Assembly (NCBI GenBank): GCA_032629725.1
Contig: JAFEVB010000022.1
Coordinates: 558,001 to 622,000, forward strand
Reading direction: 5' to 3'
Origin: Gremmenia infestans
Lineage: Eukaryota; Ascomycota; Leotiomycetes; Helotiales; Hamatocanthoscyphaceae
Length of the DNA: 64,000 nt
Part shown: piece by piece, positions 34,698 through 46,856 of the stretch
Numbering within the stretch: the first letter of the stretch is position 1
Layout of the letters: each line of letters opens with the position of its first letter
Made by a program: the position numbers and the translations under genes
The notes under the pieces: generated by a model
What the model was told of the DNA's origin: nothing
Seen by the model: the letters and a program-made list of their open reading frames with translations, nothing else
Database searches by the model: none

Positions 34698-36878
34698 AAA
34701 AGGCGCAGCAGGCACAGCTAAATCGCTAAATCTAGACGCTTATACACCGCACCCAGTGCGAAGTAAACCCCCAAAAATCAATTCTTCTCTCCGTCCTTAT
34801 TGTTGAAGCTCGGTCATGTGACATCGCCTCGATGCGAATTGGTGAGACGCGTGTTTGCGCGTCAGCTAGTAACGGCGACCTGCTTGGACCTGAATCTAAG
34901 GTATCTCTGCATTGTTGACCTAAGAATGATATAATAGACTTTCGGGCAATAACATCCCAAACATTCCATATTCCCGTGCTCCCGTGCTTTGAGTAACAAC
35001 TCGGGTGCAGTATTTCAACCAATAACGTTCCGCGATGCTTGATATCTTCAATTATACATTTCAAAACACTCCATGAACAGGATTCAAACTACTTTAATTT
35101 TGAGATATGAATATAATGTGGAGAGGTATAGGAGTAGAATGGAAAATTTCGGTAAACGAGTCACCTCCAAATAGGTTTAAATTTGATTATTTAGATCCAG
35201 AACATTCAAACCCGTGCCTGGAGGTGGGCTTACCAGCAACGATTCTCACACCAAATCACTAGGATGAGAGAAGTGAAGACGGGGGGAAAAGAGTTTCCAT
35301 TATCGAAATCAAGCTGGCAGATTCCTATAAGAGGTGTTTTGCCTGTTCGTTGGCCGACTCGACTCTAGTTTCTAGGTGGCTAACACGAAGTACTCGTACA
35401 CGAGAAAGGCCCACCATTTCTCTCCCCCCCCAGCAAGACTATTCTTTACGATGACTGAATTTGTGTTCCTTATAATATTAAGCAGGTTGGTTGATGAAGT
35501 GGAACATCTCGAAGTCGCACGGGAATTTACGGGCTGTTAAGAATCGGAGCTGTCGGATCAGGAACACACAAACACATTTACATTAGTTAAGTTAAATAGC
35601 CGGCACTATCTCAGGGTTGCAAGAGCGCCAGGGGCAGAGAAAGCTCCAATAGAACCTCTTCCGGAGGGGTTCCGGTGCAGAATCAGCCATCCCATAGCAT
35701 TATTCAGCCGTATAAGGAATGAAATTCTTGAGTACTGTAAGGCTTGCAAACATCATCAAGTAAAAATAAGTTAAGAAATTAGCTGGTAAACCCAAAAAAG
35801 TGTTGCGTTGGTGTCTAGTCAAACATTTGCTTTCTGTGCTGGTCCACAGACTATTTTGCGGGAAAGACTGCCGCACTAATTTTTTTGGATTCCATCAAAT
35901 CAGCGAACCTCAACCTCTCCTCTTCCCCAACAGTGCCTCTTCTCTCCGTCTTTCTCTCGACCCTGCATTCAAGAAAAGAAAGCAAGAGAAGGATACAGGG
36001 CTGCTCCCGTCTACTCGATATTCTTTACGACCACGATCGACCTTTCTTTGCATTACTTTTGTGGTGCAGAACGTGCCGCACGCTTTGACGACGAGTGGTT
36101 TTTGGTCCCACGACCATTGCTGCCTCATCGGTCCAACGAAACGAAATACTACGCAGGATATTATTGATATTGCGGACTCGCTGGTACTATTGTTGCCCGA
36201 GGCTTGAGGTTTGTTCCCGTTGGCTATCTAGACGTCTTTTCTTTTCTTGGTCGGTGCCAGAGATATTTGCGCACGTAGCAAAATTTTGCTGCCGCCGCCG
36301 ACCGAATGCTGCCGCATTTTGCATCTGCGAGCACTCATGTCGCGCTGGGACCATTAAGCTAACATTCACTTTATATCCAGTCTTTTGAGGCGCCATTGAA
36401 ATTCTTCTTCAAGCGTCGCCAGCATCGTCTGTGTCATCAAACAGACAGACCTTCAGCTTTTCGCTCTACGCGAGTCTATCTACAACATCTGAAGTGTCAA
36501 TTATTGGTACTTGATCTGCCTGTAATATCCACGATATTCCTCTCGAATCGAAACCCTCGACGATTGTGCGACTGAAATCTCGGTTTTTTTCTTCGCTCAC
36601 GACCCCACAAAATCTTGCGAACGAAGAATTGCCTCCCCCATATCCCACCTTCCAATTCAATCGACCTTCCCTTCTAGAAGTCCTCCAAGAGATTCAGCAA
36701 GACCTACCTGGTCGACGCTGAGGGCGAGTCGTGCGGAGAGGTCGAGCACACCTCTCCGGACATCCACAATTGGAGGTGACTGAAGATCGCCTGCAAGTGG
36801 TCAAGTGGCAGCAGACAAGGCTTCTACTTCCTAGTATAATACTCCGATCTTCCCACGAGTCTCTTCAAATAGTTCACA
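34698..36878. other. Gene-free spacer (2.2 kb)
   Basis: Between SFT2 and the LARP1-type gene, both on the plus strand. About 35900-36870 is likely a long leader of the downstream gene, with CT-rich and low-complexity sequence and several short upstream ATGs. I see no supported gene, RNA or repeat array. Confidence 0.6.
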
Positions 36879-39800
36879 ATGAGCTCTACTACTTCAAGGT
36901 CAGCGACAGAGGCTGCTCCAGCCGCACCTGCTTTCTCATATGCACAGGCTGCGAAGAGCCGTGTTTCTTCAGCCAACGCTTCAAGTGCTGCCTCAAATCA
37001 CGCGGCTTCTGGCATTAGCACACCAGCAAAGGGGACAAATACCTTGACAAATACGCCCTCCGGTGGTTCGGAACGAGGCGATCAAAGTGTCAATGGAAGC
37101 ATCGAGGCTCCAAGTCGAAATGAACAATTAGGGGATGGATCGAATACGGAATCAAAGGTGACATCGTCAATAAAGTCTGTCTCGCGGCCAGTGTCCCCGA
37201 GTTTAGGCACAGCGTCGACATCAACACTTCCAAAGGAAGACGACGACTTCATATTAGTGGGAGGACCAAACGATTCTGGACGAGAAAAACTACCGCAGGA
37301 CAAACCTACGAACGAAAAACACTCCGAGGGCAACGAGGGGAAAAAAGGCAAGAAGGGAAAGAAGCAAAAGAAAGACGAGAAGGGAGCAGCCGAGAAGGAG
37401 AAGGAAGAGGTCAAGCCAGAAGTGTTTGTTCCAGCTCCATTACCGACTGTAAATTTCTGGCAGAAACGCAAGGCTGAAGCAGCCAAGAAGCCGGCGGCTG
37501 TTACCCAAACTCCGCAAGCTGAGCTCTCAACCTCAAACGACACTGGTAAATCTCCTGAGAACAAGAGGCGAGGCAAGCCCACTGGTGTTGAAGAATCAGA
37601 AAAACCGGTTATTGTGGCCCAAAACGGCGTGGCAAAAGATGCATTGAGTCCAACCAAGTCGCAGAAGAAGAACACCGAAGGATCAGGCAAGGCTAAAGAA
37701 GATCAATTGACGAAGAGATCTGGTGCGCGAGGAAGTAGAGGTCCTGAGGAAAAGTCATCGGCTAGCCCCCTGCCTCCACCTGTTGAAGATTCGATGTCAT
37801 GGCCAACCCCCGAAACCGCTTTGGAGGAAGAGAAACGCAAAGTCTCGGAGAAAGTAGATAAGGAGGAGAAAGATGAGAGCGGTTCTAACAAGCCTAGGGC
37901 GAAGGAGAAGTGGGTTCCAGTGCCGTACGTTCCATCAGTTGCTTTCAATACGCCATTGCCATCGAGAGGTGGTCGAGGCCGTGGAGGAGCTCGTGGGGGT
38001 CGAACAGAAGCTGCTGGTCGTTCAGTTCATGCAGCTGGGGTAGCTGGAGACAAGGCACAAAATACCGCAATTGGCGCTCCTTCCGCAGAGTCTGAAAAGC
38101 ATCTGAGTAGAGGCGATGCTCCCCGTGCAGCTTCTTTACCCCCGAATTCAGCAAAGCGACAGCCAAATGATCAATTTGGAGCCAAAGATCAACGCAAGCC
38201 TTTGATCACGACCGGAACAGATAAGTCAAAGAGTGGCGCAAGTAAGGGCGAGTCTGGCGTGAGCGCAGAATTCACTGCCAATGCCAATGGTCCTGATATC
38301 AATCCCGACCATCCTCGAGGCGAACACTCTAGGGATTTCAAATCTGAGCAGGGTGTAGCTCTTGATAGCAACGGTAGAAGTCCTGTCGATCGCAGAAGTG
38401 AACCCAACGCGAGGGCATTTGAACAGTCGAAGGAAGGCGGAAACTACGGCAAAGATAGCAATCGTGAGAGGGGAGATGGTCGTTCCGAACGTGGCCGAGG
38501 AGGCTTCCGCGGACCTAGAGGTCATAATAACTTCCAGAATGGCCAGCAACATCCCCAACACATTTTCACCAATGGTCATGGGGCCCAGCCACCAAATGGG
38601 TATCCCGTTCGAAGCGCTGGTCCTTATAGCCCTCCTCTTCAGCCACCCCCATTTAGCAACCAGTACGCTATGCCACCTTCCAGAGGCGGACGTGGTGGTT
38701 CCTCTCGATCACAGTCAATACCCAACACTGCTAATATCTATGGCCGATATCCTTCCAATGGTGCTCCTAACTCTCAGCATATGCCATCCCTGCAGACTTC
38801 AAATCAAATGTACGACTACCAGCCTATGCAGTCTATGAGTGCTACGCCTTTCAATCCTTATATTGATCACATTTCGGTGCTTGCAATGGTAACAATGCAA
38901 CTGGAATATTACTTCTCAATTGACAACCTTTGCAAAGATATGTTCCTTCGACAACACATGGACTCTCAAGGATTCGTTCTGTTGTCAAAAGTCGCCAACT
39001 TCAGGCGTCTTCAAGCTCTCACGCAAGAGTTTGAGCTGATTCGTCACGCTTGTGAGCAGTCGGACGTTATCGATCTCGTTCGGGGAGACGATAACCTTGA
39101 TCGAGTTCGAAGAAAGGAGGGATGGGAGAAGTGGGTCATGGCAATGGAAGAGAGACACGAGACGGCAAAAAATGATGGCCCGGCCCAGGTATTTCGACCA
39201 CACAGGTCTCACCAAATGGGGTCTATGATGATGCCTGGCAACCATGCAATGTCACCCCCACCTTTTTCCCCTAATGGAACGGAATTTCGACCTTATGTAA
39301 ATGGCGCACCGGCTGTACCTATCATAAACGGCAACGGTAACCACTACCATCCAGAGACTCCACTGTCAGCTGCTGTCCCTGACTTTGCTCCTGGTCTACT
39401 CCCCCTGAATGGTGCACCTGATCCTCTCGAGGTAGAAACTACTTTCAGTGACGAGGAGGTCGCAAATCTTACTCTCGTCTTCGCTCAACCCAAAGGTTCA
39501 GATGAATCAAAACCTAAGCTACCATTTCACAACGCGTCCTCGAGGACGTTCTCCAATGGTTCTATCGACACTAGATCAATCGCAGAGGAGATCGATGACA
39601 ACCGTCAAGGGCGTGCTCTTACCAACGGGGCACGTGTTACTGAAACGTAAGAACTAGATGCTGTACCGCGTTATCCAGCTTGCTAATTGTTTCTACTGTA
39701 GTTCTCCTGATGCTATCAGACGCTCAAGAAGTCCATTTACCCCTCTTTCACCAACCAAGACAGCCTTCGATAATGGACCACCTGTCATGTGGGTCAAAGG

Positions 39801-40290
39801 ACAGAGACAGCAAGCTCCCGTCTCTGAGCAAAACTCCGAGGAATCTTACACGGCCTTCCGTGCTCGTGCTTTAAAACATCGCGACGCATCTGCACACGGA
39901 GAGACCCACGCCGATATGAAACTTCTTTATGAATTCTGGTCACATTTCCTTTGCCGAAATTTCAATCTGACGATGTACAACGAGTTTCGAAGCTATGCTT
40001 TCGAGGATTCGAGATTACATGCCCTAAGTGGGATGAAGAACTTGATATCTTATTATGACGAGATTCTGAACAGCAAGAAAAAGGTCATTCCAGAGACCCT
40101 CGCACGCCATTACGTCGAGCTAGTTAAGAGCGAAGACGCCGCCGACCGGCCCGCATTCGAGAGACTTCGAGCAGCGTGGCGAAATGGGGCTCTTGATATG
40201 AAGAGCAGAAAGAAGATTGACAACTTTGTTGATCAAAAGTTGAAGGAGGAGCTTGAACGGGCTCCAAAGCAGAAGTCGGATTCATCCTGA
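36879..40290 (+). CDS. LARP1-type RNA-binding protein (La module + DM15)
   Basis: Exons 36879..39646 and 39702..40290, 55-nt intron with GTAAGA donor; product 1118 residues. The N-terminal half is disordered, Lys/Glu-rich, then RGG-like (RGGRGRGGARGG, RGRGGFRGPRG). The HTH La motif is at about residues 667-755: MQLEYYFSIDNLCKDMF, HMDSQGFVLLSKVANFRRL. The second exon carries the DM15 tandem repeats from about residue 968: YTAFRARALKHR, LYEFWSHFLCRNFNLTMYNEF, SYAFEDSRLHALSGMKNLISYY. In animals LARP1 DM15 binds the cap and first bases of TOP mRNAs and acts below TORC1; yeast Sro9/Slf1 have the La motif without DM15. Whether this fungal protein recognises TOP-like caps is inference. Start chosen at the first ATG, after a long leader. 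Confidence 0.92.
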
Positions 40291-41404
40291 TCGCGTCGAA
40301 TCGTCGGTCCTTTTATATTTGCGTTGGTGGTACTGTTCTTGAGCAACCCTTCCTGATCTACATCGGCATTCGAACTTACAACAGATCGTATCAGCGTCCG
40401 ACGCCTTTTGGCAAACATCAGCTTAGCATATGCAGGTGAAAATGCTAAGCACCTCACATTGATTGTATCTACGAGTTTTGTTTTGTGGTATTCACGGCGT
40501 TTGTTAGGAGCACAGAAAGATTGGATGGAGATCTCTGCCACATCTTGGCGGTGTGCTTTTATCCTCCATCACATTGAGCATGACTTTCTTTGCTATTCTG
40601 TTTGGTTTACAACAATACATGTTCATAGCTCTGGCACACCCACATGTCACCCAAAAGTCTAGGCAGATTCTGATTTTGCCCGTCAGGCGTAATGCTTTCT
40701 TCTGATAATAGGGCCTGCATGCACGTTTCGGATTGATTGTTCTCCAAAATTTGGCTTTTCGCGTCCAGTTCTACTTCGATACCTCATATGGGGGTGGCCG
40801 GTCTTACAAACAACTATAGAGAAAACACGAACCTTGCTGCTTGTATCATAGCAAAAATATCAGCAAAATCCTTATGCATTGTGTTTTATATTCAGTGAAC
40901 AATCATGTTGTGACTTGAAGGAGGTCTGGCCTAACGTCCGCTGAGGTCTATATTCCCTACTACATCTCTCGAAGTGGGCTTACCTTTAAAAGTTCCTCTA
41001 GCAATTTTGATCCAAGATGCCTTACTAATCTCGTCCTCACAGCCGCATAATTATTCATGGTTGAATTCCGATTGTCCACTTGAAGTGGGATAGTAGGCCT
41101 TTGAGACTCTCGAATCAATTGACAGGTTGATGCTTCCTAGCAATGACTAGCTAATTGAACACTCTGTTGGCATAGACATACCCTGCAAGCCTGCAAGGTG
41201 AGATAACATATTGAATTTCGACACTTTTCCAGACATTCACTTTCAATTTCCTAGATCTGTACTCGCCTACAATGATTCTCTCGTCGCTCCTGCCTGCAAC
41301 ATCTCACCAAAATCCAGATCTCAACCTCTGAGTCTCTATATACCGCTACTCGCGGCCACGTTATAACACCACGTACTGTATAAACACGTCAATCCTTGAA
41401 CACA
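40291..41404. other. Gene-free spacer (1.1 kb)
   Basis: 3' region of the LARP1-type gene and promoter of the FtsJ-like gene. A TATA-like TCTATATACC lies at about 41333, some 70 bp before the next ATG. Nothing else recognised. Confidence 0.6.
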
Positions 41405-43199
41405 ATGTCGACCCCTAAAGCTCCTATCGAAGTTGGCAATGGCCCAATGCCAGAGTTCTCGACCACGAAGAAACCAAGTCTGATCTCCGTAGACGAACTC
41501 GTCAAGATCATGGAAGCCAATACGCTGCAAGACGATCCTCGAGAGAAGAGAACGGAGCGATCTAGCAAGCTGGTCAAGGCGTACCTGATCCAGAATGAGC
41601 CTGAGTTTGTTAGGGTTATGGGGTTCAGAGATAGAGTAAGTTGTGTTGATCAGTCCGGGGTGAATTTGAAGGGCGACGAGGCTCATACGGATTGCTAGGG
41701 TTGGATGCAAAACAAGGACAAGGGGGATGCTTTCTTCAAGGCGCAGCGTGAAAGAGCGGATAATACAGATGTTTCCGGGGAGCAGAAGTTCTTTCGTATG
41801 ATGATCCAGATTGCTGATGAGATGAATGGGATGACTGGAGCGTAGGTTATTGGGGTTTCATTGATTCTCTATTTCGGCATGTTTCTTGAGCATTTGCTCT
41901 AGGAATATCTCACGGCTCCTGGTTCATTACTTCATACACTCTTCAAACCCTCCTTCAAACTTAAACTAACTTTCCTTCTCTACAGTCTTTCTCCACAAAC
42001 AGCTCGCGGTTCGGATATGAAGGTTTTAGATATATGTATGGCACCAGGAGGATATACTGCAGCGGTTCTCAGGTTCAATCCCAGGGCCAAAGCTTTTGCA
42101 ATCACACTGCCCATGGAGCAAGGAGGCCACCCGATTCATATTGAGCGAAACCGTTTGGCGGGACTTCAATTGTTGGATGTCGTAAGTGATTAATTCGGTT
42201 ATAAAAACATACAAGTCAAGATAGTCTACTACCTTACATTCTACACGCGCTCGTCCGTTTTACTCGAAATTTGTTCTTAAAGAACTTACTGACTCCTAGA
42301 CTGTTATGCCCTAGACTATGCTTGTCAACGAATACACCGACAAGCCAATCACACCAGGGCATCCAGACCGAGAGAAGTTCCTAACGATCCGTCCCTTTAA
42401 ATTCCATTCGTTCGATCTGGTCTTCTGCGATGGCATGGTTTTGAGAACCCAACAACGCGATGACTACCGAGAGGGAAATGAAGTCATCCGTCTCTCTACT
42501 TCGCAGCTCATTCTGGCAATGCAACGAATTAAGGCAGGTGGCACATTGGTCATGCTGCTGCACAAGATTGATTCGTTCCCGGCGGCGAATATCTTGTATA
42601 TATTCAGCAAGTTTGCGAAGGTCGAGGCGTTCAAGCCACAGAAGAAGCACGGTACTCGAAGCTCGTTCTATATGATAGCCAAGGATGTGCAGCCGGGCCA
42701 CGAGGCAGCGAAGGCTGTGGTCGCAGAGTGGAAGGAGGCCTGGTGGAAGGCTACGTTTGGAGGCGAGGCTGGTATAGGAGAGCCGAAAGTAGACCCCCCA
42801 GAGAGCGTTGTGTTCAATATGTTGGAAGAGTTTGGAGAGAAATTGATAGAAATGGGTCGCCCTGTTTGGATAATCCAGGGGGATGCGTTAAGCCGGACGG
42901 AATATGCTGGTGATGGATCCATTGATATTGTGCGTTCCGAGACTGCTGTGGGTTTGTCAGGCACTATCAATTCATCTCCCTGGAGAAATTTGCGAGAGAG
43001 CTTGAAAGAGAACGTTCCTCTTCAAACTTCTGGCAGTCCTGTCGGACCATCTTCTTGGCGAGCTTTGAGAGAGAACGTTCTACCTCAAAGCACTGCTAGT
43101 CCTGTCACACCATCTCCGTGGGATGGCATGAGAGGAAGTCTCAAGGAGAGCCTTCCTCCTCATAGGCCCCCTCTGGATAAGGATCTAAAGGGTATCTGA
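41405..43199 (+). CDS. FtsJ-like (RrmJ fold) methyltransferase with C-terminal repeats
   Basis: Exons 41405..41635, 41699..41841, 41986..42181 and 42315..43199; product 484 residues. It is a SAM-dependent Rossmann-fold enzyme: motif I VLDICMAPGGYTAAVL at about 138-153, acidic motif DLVFCDGM with Asp229, and GGTLVMLLHK with Lys274. In FtsJ 2'-O-methyltransferases the tetrad is K-D-K-E; here Asp and the second Lys are visible, but the position of the Glu in the last strand reads TRSSFYMIAK, with no Glu. The C-terminus has three copies of an approximately 25-residue unit: PWRNLRESLKENV, SWRALRENV, PWDGMRGSLKESL, each preceded by a Pro/Ser linker. Substrate RNA unknown. The frame alternative at 41396 begins with TTG, so I start at 41405. 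Confidence 0.85.
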
Positions 43200-43687
43200 G
43201 AGTTTGCATGATCAATTAGGCGGCCAAGGGTACAAGGACAAGGGAATAGGCGTTTATATTTGGCTTGGGGCGGGCAACAAGAAAGCATATATTGAGGCTC
43301 TCATATTACAGCTCGCAGCATTTATTGCAATTCGGTTCTGAGATACACATTCAAATATAATTTGTGACACCTATGACTCGAGGTTCCAGGGGTTGGGCTG
43401 GTCCAATTCAGGGGCACCCCCGAAGCGAGGCGTTGCTGTGTTGGCAACCAGAATATCATTCGAGAACCACCCACCACCAGTCAGACTTTGCATGAGCCAA
43501 TCCACACCAATTGACAGACAGAACTTGATAGCATTGATTGATTGAAGATTCTAGTTACCTCTCATCTCCAATTCTTGAACAAGATTTACTCACAAAGCAA
43601 TTAGGCTCGAACTCATCTCATTGCGGGGTTATCTCTTATCAGCCAGTGTCAACAAAGCTTATTGAGCGGTCAATCAACGAACGAAGA
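43200..43687. other. Spacer
   Basis: 488 bp between two plus-strand genes. The frame of the next gene stays open back to 43538, but that extension would put 50 polar residues before a clear signal peptide, so I treat it as leader. Nothing else seen. Confidence 0.6.
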
Positions 43688-44578
43688 ATGCGGTCCAACG
43701 TTCTAGCCACATCACTTTTCCTCCTCCCCATATCCGCCCTCCAAATCCCCTCCATCTTCGCATCCTTCTACGAACCACACACCGAATCCCTTATCCTCTC
43801 CAACGAAACACTAATATCAGCAGAGAACGAACCCCACGACCTGTTAAAGAGAGATGGCTCTTGCCCAGCCAACTTCGGCTCTTGCTCAACCCTCAATGCG
43901 AAATATGGAGGCGCCTGCTGCACAGCAGGTTCAATATGTACTACCGACAAAGCGAAGAACATAGCTTGCTGTCCGACAGGTGCAACATGTACCGGGTCCC
44001 TCGCTGCTGCTACTGCCGCTTCGACAACCGGAACTGGAGGAGGAGCAGTGCTAGGAGGGACTACAGCTACAGCCAGCTCGAATTCGAATTCCGCAACAAC
44101 GACAGGCTCGAGCAGTTCGGCGTCAATAACAGGCACGGCATCCTACCCCATCAACCCCTACTTCCCATTCCCCTACATCGCAACCTCATACTCCAACTCG
44201 GCAGCCTGCAACACGGCGTTTCTCGCCTGCCAGACCAACTACGCAGCCTGCACGGCCGATTTGCAGGGCGGCAGCGGCTCCAACTTCGCCGTGACCATCA
44301 TAGCGCCATCGGGTGGGGGCGTGACGGTTAGTCCGAGCGTGCAGAGCTTGGGGACTGCCAGCGCGACGAGCATCTGTAGTTCGCTGAGCAGCGAGGCGTG
44401 TTTCAATATCCAGAGTGCCAATTGTGCGCAGTTTGGGAGTGGGGAGGGAGGCAGTTTTGTTATCAGCGGGACGGCGGGGAAGAACGGCGCGGGGAGGGCG
44501 AGACAGACGGTCGGGTGTATGGCTGCTGCGGGCGTGGTTGCTGGGATGGGGTTGGGGATTGCAGGACAGATTGTTTGA
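43688..44578 (+). CDS. Secreted cysteine-rich protein, probably GPI-anchored
   Basis: Single exon, 296 residues from the ATG at 43688. Signal peptide MRSNVLATSLFLLPISALQ, then a short propeptide ending in LLKR, a likely Kex2 site, before the mature DGSCPANFGSC. The mature N-terminus is a compact eight-cysteine block (pattern C, C, CC, C, CC, C) of about 48 residues. A Thr/Ser/Ala/Gly-rich linker, likely O-glycosylated, follows, then a second cysteine-containing region (AACNTAFLACQTNYAAC ... SEACFNIQSANC). The end has a small-residue site followed by the hydrophobic tail AAAGVVAGMGLGIAGQIV, as in GPI signals. It probably sits in the cell wall or plasma membrane outer face. No enzyme motif seen; function unknown. 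Confidence 0.8.
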   Translation: MRSNVLATSLFLLPISALQIPSIFASFYEPHTESLILSNETLISAENEPHDLLKRDGSCPANFGSCSTLNAKYGGACCTAGSICTTDKAKNIACCPTGATCTGSLAAATAASTTGTGGGAVLGGTTATASSNSNSATTTGSSSSASITGTASYPINPYFPFPYIATSYSNSAACNTAFLACQTNYAACTADLQGGSGSNFAVTIIAPSGGGVTVSPSVQSLGTASATSICSSLSSEACFNIQSANCAQFGSGEGGSFVISGTAGKNGAGRARQTVGCMAAAGVVAGMGLGIAGQIV

Positions 44579-45003
44579 GGAGATTGGGGTGAGGTGTTGA
44601 AGGGAGAAAGGGGATACTTGTAGAGAGGATGAGGTTGTTGCATTGTTGCATTGCATGGCGTTATTTTGGATGTCTGGGGAGTTGGTCTCATTTGTGGCAT
44701 CTTACGTGTTTATGTCATGAGGTTGATGAGAAATGGCGTGGGATAGGAATTAATCCTAAGTCTTCGGATGAATCAAACGAAGTTACGGAAAGATGCAATA
44801 ATCATTCTATACCAGTGGTAGTTTTCCGCTCTTTGCCCTTAATTGTGGTAATATCTTTTCCTCGACGTTGGAGATTGGAGTGTTTCTTATTTGTAGTTTG
44901 CCTATAGAGGTTACAATATTACATTCTTGATTCATGATCATATACTTTTATATGTACAAGCATTAGGGTGTCTTTTAATAACCACATTGATCAAAACCTC
45001 GGA
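44579..45003. other. Spacer between convergent genes
   Basis: 425 bp holding the 3' ends of the secreted-protein gene and the transporter gene. AT-rich in the right half; nothing recognised. Confidence 0.65.
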
Positions 45004-46856
45004 TTAGACACGCTGCCAGCTCCATAACCCCTTCGCCGCCTTCAACGTACTGACCCGACTCTCATTACTCTGCAGCGCATCCCTCGGCACCTGGTCATCA
45101 TCTCTAATCTCCCTCTCCCTCTCCTCCTTCCCGCCCTTCACCCTCTCCAATTCGCTGACTTTCCACGCCCTCAAAAACCACGCACAAACCGAAGCACCAA
45201 TATACATAAAGCCCGTAAACAGTTGGGCATGCAGATAGATGTTACCTGACGTGGCACGCAGTTTTAGGCCAATAGGTTCGGCGAATGTGCAGGGGAGCAC
45301 GAGGACGAGCCATACGATTGAGAGGGCCGAGGGGAGGACTTGTAGTCCGACTACTTCGGCGCCGACGGGGGCAATTGTTGCCCAGAAGCTGTGGAGGTGT
45401 GAGTTTGTGATGCTATATGTCGGGAACGGGTGAGACTTACGTTCCGGAGACGGTGCCGGTAAGAATGGCGAAGAAGATTAGAACACCGTAGCTTTTTGCG
45501 GATGTCCACTGTATCGAGTTAGTCTGTACTGTATAGATATAAATCAAACCAGGGGGTGCTAGAGGTTGTCGGCAGGCAAGAGCTAGTGCTTCCAAGGCAA
45601 CTCCATAGGTGGTAATGGGGTTTTGTAAGGTGGTACTTACGATAACGAGACAAAATAGACCTGCGAGGAAAGTACAAAATCCAGCCATATTAATACGACC
45701 AGCTGCATCACTAAAGTACCCAACAAATGGTCTGCCAATACCTAGATATCGGGTTAGCATAATAATTCGTGTATCGTCCCACGAACCGCGGAGATATACC
45801 TTGTCCAAGGTTCAACAATGCTCCAATAACTGAGCCTTGCTGTGCTGATAGACCTATACTTCTGGCATAATTCGGGAGCGAGAAGAGGAGCACGATATAT
45901 CCAAGCATGCTGAAGAATCCCCAACCTAGCATCAAGAGGAATTCCATTCGCTTGAAGAGTCGCCAGTCGAAGGCGAGCTGGATGGAACCAACAGCTTTGT
46001 TACGCTAGGTAATTTTAGCATGGAGATCTGAAATCTTGTTTCGTGTTGCGTGAATCCAAATTGGTACCGAGATACGTCGTGGAACATTATGCTCTGACGT
46101 GTATAGTAATAGGAGGAAATTGACAGTTTGGGAATGACTTACGTCTCGTATGAGTAGAGTACAAACCACATTGACTAAGCACGAAATGATTGCAAGAATT
46201 CGAAAAGCCCAAGCCAGACCGATAGACTGAATCATGGCGTTTGTAGCCAGGGAATACATCATGCCCCCAATCCCACTTCCCGAACTAGCTATGCTGTTCG
46301 CAAAGGATCTTTTCTTGGAGAACCATTGCGGAACAACTCCGACACTAGAAACGAACAAGAAGCCCATTCCTAACCCAAAGGCTAGGCCTTGTGATAGAAA
46401 TAGGTGCCAAATTTCAGAGGCCCATGATGCCCCAAGGAGTCCTGCAGATTGCAATACTATACCAATAAATAAAGCTACTTGTGTTCCGTACTTTCGTACG
46501 CAGATTGTTGCCACGGGGGATATCAACAGGGCTAACGAAACAGAGAATCCCCCTACAAAGGCGTACTCGAGGGCTGTTGCGCCGGGAAATGTATCTGTTT
46601 GTAAATAATGGGCAAGAAAGACGGCGTAGGACTGTGGGTGGTTAGCAAAATCTCATCAGCAATATGGTATCGATCATGTATTTACACTGTTGAGTCCCCA
46701 TGTATGGGCATTTATTAGAAATGTACATGCAACGCAGACCCATCCATAGCCTCCATCTGGTGGTACATCTGATACCTTTGCCTCCTCTTGCTGAATTTCT
46801 CCAGGAGCGTCGTTTCTTATAGTCTTCTCCGACGCAGGTGACAAGTTTCCTTCCAT
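45004..46856 (-). CDS. MFS monocarboxylate-transporter-like protein
   Basis: Six exons on the minus strand: 46686..46856, 46143..46631, 45800..46004, 45641..45741, 45441..45508 and 45004..45388; introns 54, 138, 58, 132 and 52 nt. Product 472 residues. The cytosolic N-terminus ends in PPDGGYGWVCV, the monocarboxylate-porter signature entering helix 1. The typical motifs follow: WGLNS-SYAVFLAHYL over intron 1, GLAFGLGMGFLFVSSVGVVPQWFSKKRSFANSIASSGSGIGG in the middle of the N-half, and GRPFVGYFSDAAGRINM over intron 3, which is the loop 8-9 motif. About 12 hydrophobic helices. Substrate unknown; many fungal members do not carry monocarboxylates. The longer open frame to 46895 starts with GTG, so I use the ATG at 46856. 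Confidence 0.88.

Noticed and set aside
37082..37690. 202-codon minus-strand frame
   Set aside because: Antisense to the low-complexity part of the LARP1-type gene.
43538..43687. Upstream extension of the secreted-protein frame by 50 codons
   Set aside because: It would bury the signal peptide; the internal ATG at 43688 gives a standard secretory start.
44186..44700. Two minus-strand frames of about 155 codons
   Set aside because: Antisense to the secreted cysteine-rich gene, which has a signal peptide, Kex2 site and ordered cysteines.
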